Origin: Pisolithus tinctorius
Taxonomy: Eukaryota; Basidiomycota; Agaricomycetes; Boletales; Pisolithaceae
Assembly: GCA_024663395.1 (NCBI GenBank)
Contig: JANFAH010000002.1
Span: 1,550,001 to 1,614,000, forward strand
DNA length: 64,000 bases
Direction: 5' to 3'
Shown: in pieces, positions 44,729 through 56,770 of the stretch
Position numbering within the stretch: the first letter of the stretch is position 1
Layout of the letters: every line of letters begins with the position of its first letter
Notes under the pieces: generated by a model
The model's database searches: none
The model's input: only the letters and a program-made list of their open reading frames with translations
What the model was told of the DNA's origin: nothing
Translations under genes and position numbers: made by a program

Positions 44729-47454
44729 ATGTCGTCGAGGACTGCAACGGCGATTCTGTTCGTCTGTCTGTTCGCTCAGTGCATTCTGCTGTCTCGAAGC
44801 AGACATGCCCGGGTACCCCAGGAAATGGAATACCAGCTGGCCAGTGCGCTCTCCGGGCAACTCCAGCAAGCCCAGGCAAGTCATGGCTGCCACACTCGTA
44901 CTGCAGACCTCGTCGGGGCTAACGTCCAGCTGCAGTGTCACCCGCTGGACTTCGGGGCCCACGCTGCCCAGTGTCACCATGTCCAGCAAGAGTGTCCCAT
45001 CTCAGACACCGTCCTGTCTTTTCCGTATCTGCAGACCTACTTCTGCTCAGATCCAAGCGTGCGTCCGCTCGTCTTCACAGCCCTGCTGCTATGGCTCTTC
45101 TTCCTCTTCTCTACCCTCGGCATATCCGCCTCCGACTTCTTCACCCCAAACCTCGCCACCATCGCCCAGTTCCTTGGCCTCGACGAAAACGTGGCCGGCG
45201 TCACCTTCCTCGCATTTGGCAACGCCAGTCCCGACGTCTTCTCCACCTTCTCAGCCATGCGCGCAGACTCAGGCAGCTTGGCGATAGGTGAGCTTCTCGG
45301 CGCTGCCTCCTTCATCGTCTCCTGCGTCGTCGGGTCCATGTGCATCATTCGTCCATTCAAGGTTGATCCGCTCCCGTTCCTGAGAGACGTCGGCTTCTTC
45401 ACCATCGCCGTCATTATGCTGCTCGTGATCCTTCGAGACGGTCTCATTCAAGCTTGGGAATCGGCTATGCTGGTCCTGTGGTACATCTGCTATGCTTTTG
45501 TAGTCGTCGTCGGAAGCTGGATGGAAAGACGCATGGAACGTGTACGGCGAAGAGAGGATATTGTCGAGCCCATCACGCAACCCTACACAGACGAAGAGCC
45601 GTACAGTGACGAACGTGAGCTATCCATTGATATATGTACACCTCCGATCTCACTCGTGACCTAGCACCTCCACCAGCAACCGTCTCCGCCGATACCCTCG
45701 CAGTCCCTCTCGTATCGTCTCCAACACCAACGATATCCGGCCAACACCCACCCAGAATCGCCATCCAAACCCAGCTACCATCACGTCCCAAATCAGGCAC
45801 ACCCTCCCCAATGCATACACCCCCCCACCTCGCCCACATGCCCTCCTTCTCCCTTGTCGGTGCACTCGAATTCCGCCAAGTGGTTGAATCACTGAGGACC
45901 CATGCTGCCAGCTCTTCGCTGGACGTGTTCGATGCCCCTCTCACCCCTTATGCAGGGGGACACTACCACCAGCACCACCACCGCCCTCGTGGTCACTCAG
46001 AATCGCGTAGCCCGTCTCGCGCCGGACCAGAAATCAATCCATGGGACGCAGAACTCGGCGTTCCCCTTAACGACCGCTCGCCGCGTCTCTTGCGTTCGTC
46101 TATCGCCGAAGACCGTGATCGAGAGGAAAGCGAAAGACCCAGTGCACTCGATGTGGGCATTCAGCTCCTCCCCACGCCTCTCTCAGGTCCAGAGGCAGTA
46201 CCCTCGATATCCCGCACCCCAGCGTCACCGGTTGAGTCTGATGCGTCGACGGACGTCGAGCGGTACGTCCCACCCACGAAAGGTGAACGCCTAAGGCACG
46301 TCCTCGCGAGGACGTGTCATATCCTCTTTCCCTCTCTCCATCACTTCTGGTCAAAGTCCTTGCTCAGGAAGATCGTTGCACTTCTCGCAGCGCCCGCCGT
46401 TATGGCATTGACGCTCACTCTTCCTGTTGTAGTGATACCCTACGGTAATGACGGCACGCACGAAGAGAAGCCATCACATCATCGTCACCCTCACCACCAT
46501 CATGATACCGAGACAGAATCGCGACTCGTTGAGTTTGAGGAAGAAGGCGTAGAGAGGACGTTGATGGCCGAAGAAGCCGTACAGGAGGATTTTCACGAAA
46601 TGGAGTTTAATAAGTGGTTGATGGCCGCTCAATGCGTGTTCGGTCCGCTGTTTTGCGTGGCGGTCTTGTTCAGTGGGTCTCCTTCTCTTCGCTCCCCTTT
46701 TTTCGAAGGCGCGAATCTAAACGTGATGTGCAGGTGGAACAGATCGTCTTTTGTGGTTGATCGGTGGAACGGCGGTCGGAGGTGTCGCGGCGGGATTGCT
46801 CGTACTGATCTTTGCCAACGATGGCTTCCACCCGACCGCGCGTATGGCGCGGTGTTCGATGGGATTCTTCGTCGCGATCGTCTGGATCATGGCCATTGCC
46901 GACGAAGTGGTGAACGTTCTCCAAGTGCGTCTCGTCCTCCCCCTCCCCCCTCGTGGTCTAAGGTATACTAACATATTTTTCAGACATTTGGATTCATATT
47001 TGGGTTGTCAGACGCTATCATCGGGCTGACAATATTCGCTGTGGGGAATTCTCTCGCTGACCTCGTCGCTAACATGAGTGTCGCGGTACGACGTCCTATC
47101 TATATCCTCTTCTCCCTCCCCCTCTCATTCATTTCATCCCCTCCCTTTCGCCAGGTCTTCGCCCCCATAATGGGTTTCTCCGCCTGCTTTGGTGGACCTT
47201 TAGTTAACATCCTTCTCGGAGTCGGAATCTCTGGATCTTATATCATTTCTCAAACTCCAAATGCCCATCCCTACCGTCTACACTTCACGCCTTCCCTGAT
47301 GAGCAGCGCATTTGGGCTGCTCGGGTTGCTCCTCGTTACCCTGGTGGGTGTACCACTGAATGGGTATCATTTGACGAGGAGGTGGGGTATATTTTTGGTG
47401 GTTGCCTATGTGGTGCTTATGGTGGTTAATATTCTTGTGGAGGTAAAGTACTGA
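44729..47454 (+). CDS. Cation/Ca2+ exchanger of the NCLX (SLC8B1) type, 5 exons
   Basis: Membrane antiporter exchanging Ca2+ for another cation across an organelle or vacuolar membrane. Exons: 44729-45614, 45665-46672, 46734-46924, 46984-47085 and 47155-47454, 828 residues. An N-terminal hydrophobic stretch (about residues 7-22) looks like a signal sequence. The first alpha repeat carries FGNASPDVFS and GELLGAASF (about 160-195). The second carries VGNSLADLVANMSVA and GFSACFGGPLVNILLGVG (exons 4-5), closely resembling the NCLX signature. Between them lies a long cytosolic loop rich in Ser, Pro and His with a HHRHPHHHHD run (about 46477-46506). Fungal relatives include the YDL206W family. The metal preference is not shown by the sequence. 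Confidence 0.9.
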
Positions 47455-47812
47455 GGGCGAGATCGCCCGACAGTTGATTGCACCGGACGTGGATTTATAT
47501 ACAGGCATCTCCGTTGCACATCCTATAGCGATGCCTTCCCTTTCATATGTATACTCTTGTAACAATACTATCATTGCGGAACGTACACACTTGGGGTGCT
47601 GGACACTCTCAACAACAGTGATTTCACACAGTAGATTAAACAGATTTATACTATACGAGCCAGTGTCCAAGAGGTCGCGTCTATCGGGAAATGAACGTCA
47701 CAACGGCACGTGTAACCGAGAGCGTAAAGAGGCAGTCCAAGGGATCTATCCATCGTCTCGTACGTAGCGGAAGAAGGTCCAAACGAACGGCGTGCTATGT
47801 TTACGATCACAC
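47455..47812. other. Convergent intergenic region
   Basis: 3' flanks of the exchanger and of the GPI-anchored protein. No gene seen. Confidence 0.4.
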
Positions 47813-48757
47813 TCAGAAGAGAGCAGCACCGACAAGGCTCATGACAGCACCGACACCGAAAGCGGTCGAGATGCTGACACGGTCAGCACCGTTGCTAGAG
47901 CTGGTTGCCGTTGTCTTGGAGCTAGCAGCGGAGCTAGAGGCACTGGATGTAGCCGAGGTGGAACCCGCAGTAGCTCCGCTGCCACCAGTAGTGGCAGCCG
48001 CAGTGCTACCCGAAGTTGCACTGGCTCCTGAGACACTAGCGGTCGCGCAGCTGGCGTGAAACATTAATTGTGTGAATCGCTCCATGCATGCTCCGGATCA
48101 AATAAGCCTTACCTAGTCGAACTTCCAGCCTGAACGGTAATGATGTCCGAATACGCTGTCGCGCCAGTACCGTCCTTCAGAGCAATATTGCTTTTTGACG
48201 AGTCCGTGAACTTAGGGACCCATTCTGCAGAATACAAGCCGACTTACAAGTTCGTTCCGGCTTGGAGGTCGACCATCCAAGTGTATGAAGTTCCGTTTTG
48301 GTTAGGGAACTGCATAAGCTGAAAACGCCATAACGTTAACCCTGTCGACAGGAAAAATTCACAGTACTCACGGGAGTCGCCGATGGTTGTCCGGCTGTGG
48401 ATGGATACAGCCTGTTCAACGCATACACACCGGGTCAGACGCGAGAAATACGTACCAGGGACGAGGGACAGATAGTAAGGGGTTTGACCGCCACTCCACG
48501 TGAGCTGTGTGGGTTCTAATGAGAAGCTAGATTAGATTCTCGTGGGGATTCTTCTTATTCCTCCAAGTCTACTGACCACATTCTACGACGTTGGCTCTGT
48601 GTGTGAACATTAACATTTTATTCAGTACGGGGTGGGTGGTTGACCGAGTAAAGGGGAGGGGGAAGAACACCTACGGAGTGTTGATGGTCAATTGCGCGAG
48701 CACGGCGGGTGCAGAGGCAACGAGAGCTGCAACGAGGGTGGTGATGAAGAATTTCAT
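47813..48757 (-). CDS. Small secreted, Ser/Thr-rich, probably GPI-anchored wall protein, 7 exons
   Basis: Exons: 48675-48757, 48577-48596, 48456-48515, 48372-48394, 48248-48318, 48113-48190 and 47813-48050, 190 residues. A signal peptide (MKFFITTLVAALVASAPAVLA) is followed by an Ig-like module with PTQLTWSGGQTPYYLSLVPAG and NGTSYTWMVDLQAGT, as in the Kre9/Knh1 N-terminal family. Then comes a Ser/Thr/Ala/Gly-rich stalk (about 115-165) and a hydrophobic C-terminal end (FGVGAVMSLVGAALF), which fits a GPI-attachment signal. Such proteins are abundant in Agaricomycetes and sit at the plasma membrane or in the wall. Exact function unknown. Splice sites of introns 4 and 5 were chosen by frame and the conserved module. 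Confidence 0.88.
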
Positions 48758-49802
48758 GGCGAAATGGCAATACGGAAGACTCAGAAGGAGCGACTAGAAA
48801 CGAGGAGACCCGGGAGAATTTTCGGACGCGATGCCTTGTCAAAGTTAAAACACCCTCGGAGTTCGAATTGATTGCCTTTTATGGCAGTAAGACAACTGAT
48901 TATGTCAGCCTCCTATCTTCGAATGCCCCAGAGCAGCTCTCTTGAAAAAGGCTGGTCAATAGCAAATGGGGGTATACATTTTCTGGTCCAGCGTTTATAG
49001 AGTCGACATAGCTTGCTGCTAACCCGACCACTTGAGACCACTCTTCTCAACGACCCGGCTGAAGCACGCACGAGGTCGTCTGCAGACGTTAATGAGTGTG
49101 CGAAGTTGATCGCAGGTAACACTGATGTTGCGCAAACTTTGGACAGTCCCATCAACTCCGGTCGCTATGAAGAGGTCTTGTTGTCCCTGCGTAGGCAGCT
49201 CAGAGATTTCTGTTATTTCGTCCATTCACCCATCATCTCTGTCAGCTGCTCTGAGAGAGGTGATCACTATAAGACTTTGGATGCAGGACGCAGCACTCCT
49301 GTCAATTCTACGACCACTGGAGGTGAGTGACAACCATCCCTGGTCAGTCGTCTTGTCTCTGATGGTATTTGCTCGCGTTCGTGGTTGATGTATAGATGGT
49401 AAGCCGTTTCCTGACTTAACGGACAAACTATACTGACCGCGACTCCGGAAAGCCGCGTCTTTGGCCTGGAATGCTGCATATCAAGGCAATTATCACATGG
49501 CCATGTTAAGCAATGTCAATTCCATGAATCTTAAGGGGCTCCATGTCAATTCTACCTAGATAATCCAGAGTTCTAGCACAGAAAAGTCCCGTATGGTCCA
49601 CGAGCAGGCCGCCCCGGTTTTCAGAGTTCCCATCAATATTCGCGTTCCGACAGAGCGTGAAGGAGCGTCCTTCTCGTGTCACCTTGCAATGTGGTGCTGA
49701 CTGCTTTCATTATTGTCAGGTCGGGCTTATCCGCCATCGGATGAGGCAATCCCGAAGCGCCTCTACAATGTGCCCGCTGTCGAGAGCGCGTGGCATGGCG
49801 AT
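48758..49802. other. Intergenic, no recognised gene
   Basis: Several short overlapping frames on both strands around 49010-49330, none with a recognisable domain or splice structure. Base composition is ordinary. Confidence 0.35.
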
Positions 49803-49999
49803 GCTCGTACGACCTTGCTCTTCGCTCACTTATTTTTGCAGGTCACCGAGCAAATCACAAAGATGTTCGGGATTGGAAATCGGCAAAGCTACGTCTAGGC
49901 AAAGCTCGCGCGACCTTGCTCTTCGTTCCCCTATTTTCGTAGGCCACGAGGAAATCACAAAGATGTTCGGGATTGGAAATCGGCAAAGCTACGTCTAGG
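49803..49999 (+). repeat. 101-bp tandem duplication
   Basis: Two copies at a 101-bp period (49803-49903 and 49904-49999). They share GACCTTGCTCTTCG and AATCACAAAGATGTTCGGGA blocks, and the second halves are identical. The left copy differs mainly around the TTTTTGCAG segment. Confidence 0.85.
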
Positions 50000-50054
50000 T
50001 GCCCTTGGAGCGTTCCGGAGGGAGCATCAGTCGCAGGAACTGCGATCTTTGTTA

Positions 50055-50158
50055 CAGTACACTTGCTCGTAATGCATAAAGTCGGACCAGCGGAAACTGG
50101 TTCCGCAAAAAATCTAGTAATGGAAAGAAACAATTATGCATTATGAGCAAGTGTACAG
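50055..50158. mobile_element. 104-bp hairpin MITE with TA target duplication
   Basis: Terminal inverted repeats of about 26 bp (left CAGTACACTTGCTCGTAATG, right end inverted CTGTACACTTGCTCATAATG) flank a core that contains a smaller palindrome, GCGGAAACTGGTTCCGC. TA flanks both ends (50053-50054 and 50159-50160), indicating a Tc1/mariner-superfamily non-autonomous element. Confidence 0.85.
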
Positions 50159-51281
50159 TATATACAAAAACCATAAAAGCGTGCGAGGAAGACAGGGTCA
50201 GTATGGTGGATGCCCGCTAGATTCTGATTTTATCACCATCCCTCCAAGGTTGTCTTAGTGGCGACTTTGATCTAATATTCTACGACTTGCGGACGCAGTC
50301 CGCAAAATCGCTTAGGACCTTGGACAATGTTTGGGTTATGTTGTATTTCAATGAGGCACACGAACTTGACCATGAAATTCCGGTAGCGAGGTGAAGAAGA
50401 CATTGTACGGCGCTGGGTGGACTTCAAATGCAAGTCTATTTTTACCTTGTTCCTCCCAACCGAATTCTCCACATCCCTTTTAGCTCCATCTGCTGCGCTA
50501 CCTCGGTCAGTTCGACAGCAAAATACACAACTGCCCTCGGCCTCTATTACGGCAACACCACCCCAGTTTCCCGCTTAGGCCTGTACAACTCACGCTGGAA
50601 GGCCTCGGGGAGCTGCCACTTCTGGCACGCTTTGGGTAGCTGTTGTACGAGATCTGGTCCACCAGGCTTCGCATTTGCTAATATTGGTGCTGCAGGTTTC
50701 GGACAATGATTGAAGCCCCCGGGGGCGGAGAAGATAAACTTACGCTCATTAGTGATGCCATGACACTGGCGCGCAAGAAACCCGTTTGTACCGTTAAGGT
50801 CTTGGACAAACCTACTGACATGGCGGTGCTCACAACCTTGAATGTCTCAATACAATTCACTTGGGCGAAAATGGGAACACCCGCTCGAATGTTCTAGAGC
50901 ACCACCTTTACATCCGCTCTGGATGTCCATCCGAACCCTTCCTTGCGGTGGCCGCATCACGCCAGACGGCCTACTACTTGACGCGTTTGAAACTTTCCAC
51001 GATCGACTACCTGCAGCCGAAGTTTGCTTCTGGGCTGATCGACCTCCCGCAGAGGGGTGAAGTGGTCGTGTGCTTCCTTCTCTCGACAGCATACATCCAT
51101 GCCATTCTCGTTGAACATATTGATGTTCCCGAGGCGAACTTCAGCAAGGGTTGTGGCTTCCTCCATTTTTTGACAGCCTTGTTTTCCGATGCTTCCGTCT
51201 TGAAATTTACCCCAGACAACAACGTAGTTTCGCCGTCCACTTAAGGACACATTCAAACAAACAGCTGTTCGGTTCACTCAA
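50159..51281. other. No recognised gene; one open frame 50861-51244
   Basis: The 127-codon plus-strand frame at 50861-51244 and an overlapping minus-strand frame at 50957-51277 are both open, and neither shows a family I know. The position just upstream of two degenerate repeated copies suggests remnants of one gene family, but this is weak. Confidence 0.3.
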
Positions 51282-52630
51282 AGTGACCGATGAATCTGTC
51301 GTGCAATCAAGGTCTATGGTCCCAGGCTTTTTGAGGGGTGTCGCATACATTTGCCATGGTCAACCGAAGGATGCTGCTATTGCTATCCCAATCTTACTTA
51401 ACAAAAACGATCCTCTGGAAGAACACTCGATATCTGCCCTTGTCATCCAAGTAAGGCGCCGGTGGCAGGCGGGCTATCTCTATACATACACCGTCGGTTA
51501 GGAGACTTCCAAGCCATACGTAACTCTTGTTGCCGAGCTAGGTGTCGGTGATTCCCCCAAGCAAAACTCCCCGTGCGGACTAACGATAAGGGTAAGGGGA
51601 CCCGCAAATCTCAGCGGCTTGCAGCGCAGTCCATGGAAGAGCACCCAAGGTACAGCCTGCGAGCCTATGGGTGCAGTACTCCAACATAGAAGGTTGTGGG
51701 CACTGGGGAGCATCACAAGTACCATTGGGTCTTGTTGAGCATCCTGAACAAGATAAACTCCCTGCAGATAGTTCGCAAAGTGCGGCCATTCTGGAACAAG
51801 GGTATAACGTGGTACAAGGCCGAGAAGCTCGGGGTTACAAATGAACAAGCTGCAAATGTGGGGGTGGGCCCCAGCGGAGACTCGCTGGAGCTATCAGTAC
51901 AATTGGGGATGAAGGTTTAGGGTTTGATGGTTTCGGGCTTTGTGAGGGGTGCCGCATAATTCGCCTTGATCATCAGAAGGCTATCGATATCGATATCCCC
52001 ATCTTACCTGACAAAGACGATAAAGTGGAAGAGCACTCGATGTCGGCGCTTTTCATCCAAGTGAGACGTCGGCGGTAGGCAGGCCATCTCAGTACACACA
52101 CAATCGACCAGAAGACGCTCGGTTTTTTCCCGAACGAGGTGTTTACAACACAGCCAAAAGGGGCTTCTACGGAAGTGCAAAAAGATTCCTGGCCGTACGT
52201 GACATTTATTGCTGAGCTAGACGTCGACGATTCTCCCAAGAAAAATCCCTTCAAGACTGTGCGGACTGGCAAAAAGAAGACCCGCCTATCTTCGCGGATT
52301 GCATCACAATCACAATCCATGGATGAGCACCCGGGGTACAGTATCCGAGCCTATGGGTGTGGTGATATAACATGAGAGCTGTCGGCTCCTGGGGAGCACC
52401 ACAAGTACTGGTACGCGTTGGGTATCAATAATCTTCCTGTTGACCACCCAGGACAAGATGGAGACTCCCCGCAGTTAGCTCGCAGAGCGCTACCATTTTG
52501 GAAAAAAATATATATAGCAGAGCACAAGGCTGAGGAGCCTCTGGATACAAGTGAACAAACTACGAATGTGGCAGCGGAGCTTGATGAGTCGCCGGAGCTA
52601 TCAGTACTATTGGGGATGAAGGTTTAGGGT
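51282..52630 (+). pseudogene. Two tandem degenerate copies of an unknown gene
   Basis: Copy 1 (about 51282-51922) and copy 2 (about 51923-52630) align over most of their length. Shared blocks include GAGGGGTG(T/C)CGCATA, GAAGA(A/G)CACTCGAT, GAGCCTATGGGTG and GGGGATGAAGGTTTAGGG. The best plus-strand frames give EEHPRYSLRAYGC and DEHPGYSIRAYGC. Stops and indels interrupt both. Family unknown. Confidence 0.55.
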
Positions 52631-52759
52631 TAGTAGCCTGCCACGCTCACTCGCAGAGTCATCTCGGTACCAGTTTATTGCAGCACTGAATTTGTATCTA
52701 GTCTGCTGTGCGTACCTATTGTCGGTAGTGTCAGGTGGTATATCAGCTGACAGCGCTCG

Positions 52760-55700
52760 TCACAGCCCTATCCAACTACTCCGCCCGCCAGGGTTATGGA
52801 GGGCAGTCTGCCCAATTTTCACCACACCAGAAGCCGACCTGGCCGATTCTGCCCCTGTTCTTGGCCCGACAGAACGTGGGGTTAACGGGAACGCATCTAT
52901 CGCATCAATCAACGGGCTGGGTACCGCAACATGTGTCGAAGTTGATGCAAAGAAGGACCCGTCTGGACCCAAAACGTCCTCAGATTGATCCACCGGCGAC
53001 GGCGAATTGAACACCGGAAGAAACGATTCTGCAAACCATTCGTACCACACTTGTCGGTCGTTGGTCAGTCGCCATAGAGACACCTGCACCTCTGAGTTGC
53101 TAGGTAAATACAGAGGCTCCTGTGTATAAATGCAATCCATGAGTTTCCTTCATTGCCAAGGATTTGCATTGCACGACGCACACGTAGTGGGAAAAACAGT
53201 GGAAACCAGCTCAGCATGTCTTTGGATATGTAATCCTTTCGTTGTGGGTGGATGCTCAAGCCAACGTGGCCATAGAGTACAGCTTCAAAATACCCCGCGA
53301 ATCCGTGCATCACACCCGCATGTGGGATGTGGAAACACAACCTAGCAGCACGGACGTTATGACTATTCGTAAATGGAAGTCCTGTAACAACCCGCTGTTA
53401 GCCCCACTTCATAGGCATAGGTACGCAGAGGAGTGATAGATCTGACCTCTATCATCGACCGCCACATCTCCTCTAGGGTGCACAAAATCCCAGCACTCCT
53501 GAATTTTGGGACCACATCGCCCCCCAACACCACCACCATCGCCACTCAGCAGATTGACATTTTGGAACATCACCACGTACGGCGTCTCTACACCCTTCAA
53601 CTCCCTGCTCTCCCGCGCCGCGTTGTATAACTTCGAAGAAGATAGAGGGGCGAGATACGCGGTGTACGAACTCGGTATAGAAATTCCATCCGCTAAGCGA
53701 CTTGTCACTAACAAGTCACGTTGCGTCGACGTCGTGCACACTTACGCTTCAAGAAACGCATTGCGCCGTCAAGGCACTCAGGACTGAGTTCATTATCGCC
53801 AAACGAACCCAACAGCTCGCTGACCAGAATGTCTACTTTCTCGGGCAGCTCCACATGTCTCATGTCCCCAAAAACGAGCTCTACGGGGGAGCCCCAGTCT
53901 TTGGCTTTACGTTCCTGCAAACTGCGAAGTCCGATTAGATCGTGGGAGATGAAATACGACAGGACGAACGTAATCCACGCAGTCGGGTTCTTTTCCAGCG
54001 CGTAGATGAAAGCCTGCCTGTTGGACCGCCGGACAGCCTTAAGACTACGGGCCACGAGGGGTCCACGCCCCGCACCAGCGACACATATCACACTGTGGTT
54101 CAATTTTAAACTCCTCCATTTGGCAGAAAACACTGAGCACCCACATGCGGTCACTATCAGGCAGGTCGACCAGTGCGCGGTAGATGGCCTACTTCAACGT
54201 TGATCACAAAGTATATCCTGTCAGACCCCGCGCACCTCTTCGTAGTTGTGGTATTTGACGGGATCCTGCTCGAAGGTTTGATACGTAATCGACTGCAGGT
54301 TATCCATCAACGGCTATCACGGCCACGCAGGATCATCAGAATTTCGCCCTGAAGGATGGTTGATTGGATTTACCTGTAATGGATTCTGCAGATAATCCTG
54401 GTAACCTTGTCCAAAGTTTTCGACGGTTCCTTCTGTCTTCATTGCCTGGACGGACGGGCTCGATTTCTCGAGGTATTTCACATATTGCGCGTACGCCGAT
54501 TCGCCTCCTTGCGCGTGCAGTCCGCACCTAACGCCAGATAGGATAAAAGTGGGCCGATGCTGAGCCCATCCGAGTTGGACGTATGTAAATGTAAACCACA
54601 CGATGACGAACTCACGATCATGCTTTGACGGAGAAACATCTGAGTACCTTTTGGCAAAACTGGATATCCCTTCACGTTAGCGATGAATGCCGACGCAGGC
54701 AAAAAGATATGCGTCACAGGCTCGGCCGCCCAGCGGCCAAGCACCCCGGCGTTGGCCGGGAGCGGAGGAGTCAGATCCAAGGCTAATGAATGAGATGAAT
54801 ATGAGTGATTAAAGCCAGTAATGGTGAACTCACCGAGGGTCAACCGTATATTGTAGTCGCAGACGTTGCGGATGATATCCCACATCTCCCAAGTAGCGTT
54901 GAGTTCGCCCTCGGGCGCCTTGGTGGATCTAAGAGATCCCGGTGGAAATGAGCCTGGGGTGGCAAGTTTCGGTGGTGTAGTTGGTGCGTGCGGAGGCGAC
55001 GACGCTCCACTCCACCCGTGATCGCCGTGAGACGTAGGTGAAGAAGGTTCTTTGGATTGAAACACAGCGGGATCATATATGGGCAGCCGGACGGAGAATT
55101 GCATATATGGGATGCTTTTTAGACACTCGTTGATGACGCGTGCATAGGAGGCGACCTGTGATCGGTTTCGAGGTGGGGGCAGGATGATTGTATGGACATT
55201 GAGATAGGATGCATAAGCCACTTCCTGTCGCAAAGCCTGAATACGAAAGGTGAGTTCAGTCAGTAACTGCCGATGTGATACCTGAACACCTCTACGGGGT
55301 CACTGGCTGGAACGTGCGACGGAAAGTCGCGGCAGAGACGAATCACCATGTAAATGTCGAGAACTTACAATGCCTGAATCATGGCGGACCCAATCATCGT
55401 CGGAATCGAGGCGCAGCCATTCAGATGCCATTGCGAGCACGAACTCCGCCTCATCTATCATTTTCATTTCTTTAATGGCACATCGGACGGGCGCCGCGTA
55501 ATAATTGATATCTCACCTAGTCTTGTAATCGTCACCTCATCAAGTAGGAATGAAGGAGACTTCCTCCAAGCCTCGGCTTCTTTGTCAGCTGCTATGGCCG
55601 CTTCGTTTGCAGCATCTTCTACAGAGGGCACGATGCACATGTTTTTCCACCGCTCCTGCCATTTCGTAGTGGTCAGTGGCAAACATATCGCCTGATAACC

Positions 55701-55823
55701 TTGGGATTGGCAGTCAGCAGAAAGGGCAAGGACTGCCGTCTCATGAGGTTTGAAATCTCCTACGGCCTTATTCTTTATGTCCTCAAGCGTGATTGTCGTC
55801 GCCAGAGCCGCAAACGGTGACAT
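52760..55823 (-). CDS. skb1: PRMT5/Skb1 protein arginine methyltransferase, 11 exons
   Basis: Type II enzyme making symmetric dimethylarginine with S-adenosylmethionine; it acts on spliceosomal and histone targets, and on cell-cycle control in yeasts. Exons: 55517-55823, 55369-55454, 54834-55236, 54616-54782, 54374-54559, 54236-54313, 54145-54188, 53746-54092, 53447-53692, 53182-53381 and 52760-53119, 807 residues. The N-terminal TIM-barrel part includes the CLPLTT and ILPPPR segments. The catalytic part has VAGAGRGPLV (about 428-437, SAM-binding) and SELLGSFGDNELSPECLDG (about 515-533, with the double-E loop). The beta barrel has FHIPHAGVMHGFAGYF and ends with VWYEWFAESF. About 80 residues follow, ending NPGGRSSWIGL. 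A Ser/Pro-rich insert lies at about 175-225. The start at 55823 is the first Met in the open frame; an upstream exon cannot be excluded. Confidence 0.95.
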
Positions 55824-56770
55824 TTTCCTTCCAGGACTAGTGTACGCGACACACGGCACAGATGGCGAGACGATGTGGTGGATAAAGCATCACATAAATC
55901 CAAAAAAGGCAATTCCAGCTAGCAGCGTGTTGTGCGCATGTTTGACCTGCTGGTTGTCCATTCGGGCGCCCAGCATTTCTTGGGTAGCAAAGGACTGCCT
56001 CTTCTTCCGAACCATCTCTCTTGAGCCATTATGCAAAATCTTGGAAATGGACCCATGGTGTTGCGGACGGAACGTCCCATTTACATTCCATAACCATTCG
56101 GGCCTCGAAAAGACTCCACCAATCCTGTCCGTAGAGATTCAGGTGTCCTTATCTCAAAGGTGCGCAATGGACAGTAATAGTATTTGTCAAGCAGCACAGG
56201 TTCACCGAGGCAGAGGGTCACTACACTGCGGTCCGCTGATTGATTGAAGAAGTTGTTTTTGGTTCAACCTAACCACTTTTGAGAGTCATGAGGCCTTGAG
56301 CTGGTCGTCCTTTAGACTCCGTTTATTGCAGCCAGCTTCGAATTGAAAATGTGCTAATTTGGCGGCAGCCAGACCAGTGGTGAACATGTCCATCGCACGA
56401 TGATGGGCTCCGAACGTTGTCTGGTCAACAATAATTTCTACTCACTGCGGACAGCCGGACACACACGAAGAACACGACGTTTGTGGTTGCCGCATTTCCT
56501 TATTGTGGGGGGTGCACATGTCCCGTTGACCATGTGATTCTGGTCCGAGGGGCCACGGGAGCGCGCGCTACACACTAGTGGTTGACTTGAGAGGTCGGTA
56601 ACTTAACTTTAGTGTACAGGATTTGCGATGGTGACAGCTCTCTTGATCGATCATGATCAAAACAACAGTAATCTGATCAATAGATCATAACTAAGCGCTG
56701 GCAGATACACACGTAGACTAAGCATATCTATGTATCAGGTCGTAAGCGGTACCGGCGGCGGGTCAATATT
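55824..56770. other. Intergenic: PRMT5 upstream and ankyrin gene downstream region
   Basis: A plus-strand frame (55750-56247) overlaps the PRMT5 start in antisense and has no recognised domain. The palindromic GATCGATCATGATC lies at about 56646-56659. No gene called. Confidence 0.4.

Noticed and set aside
55750..56247. 165-codon plus-strand frame over the PRMT5 start
   Set aside because: It overlaps conserved PRMT5 exon 1 in antisense and has no recognisable domain.
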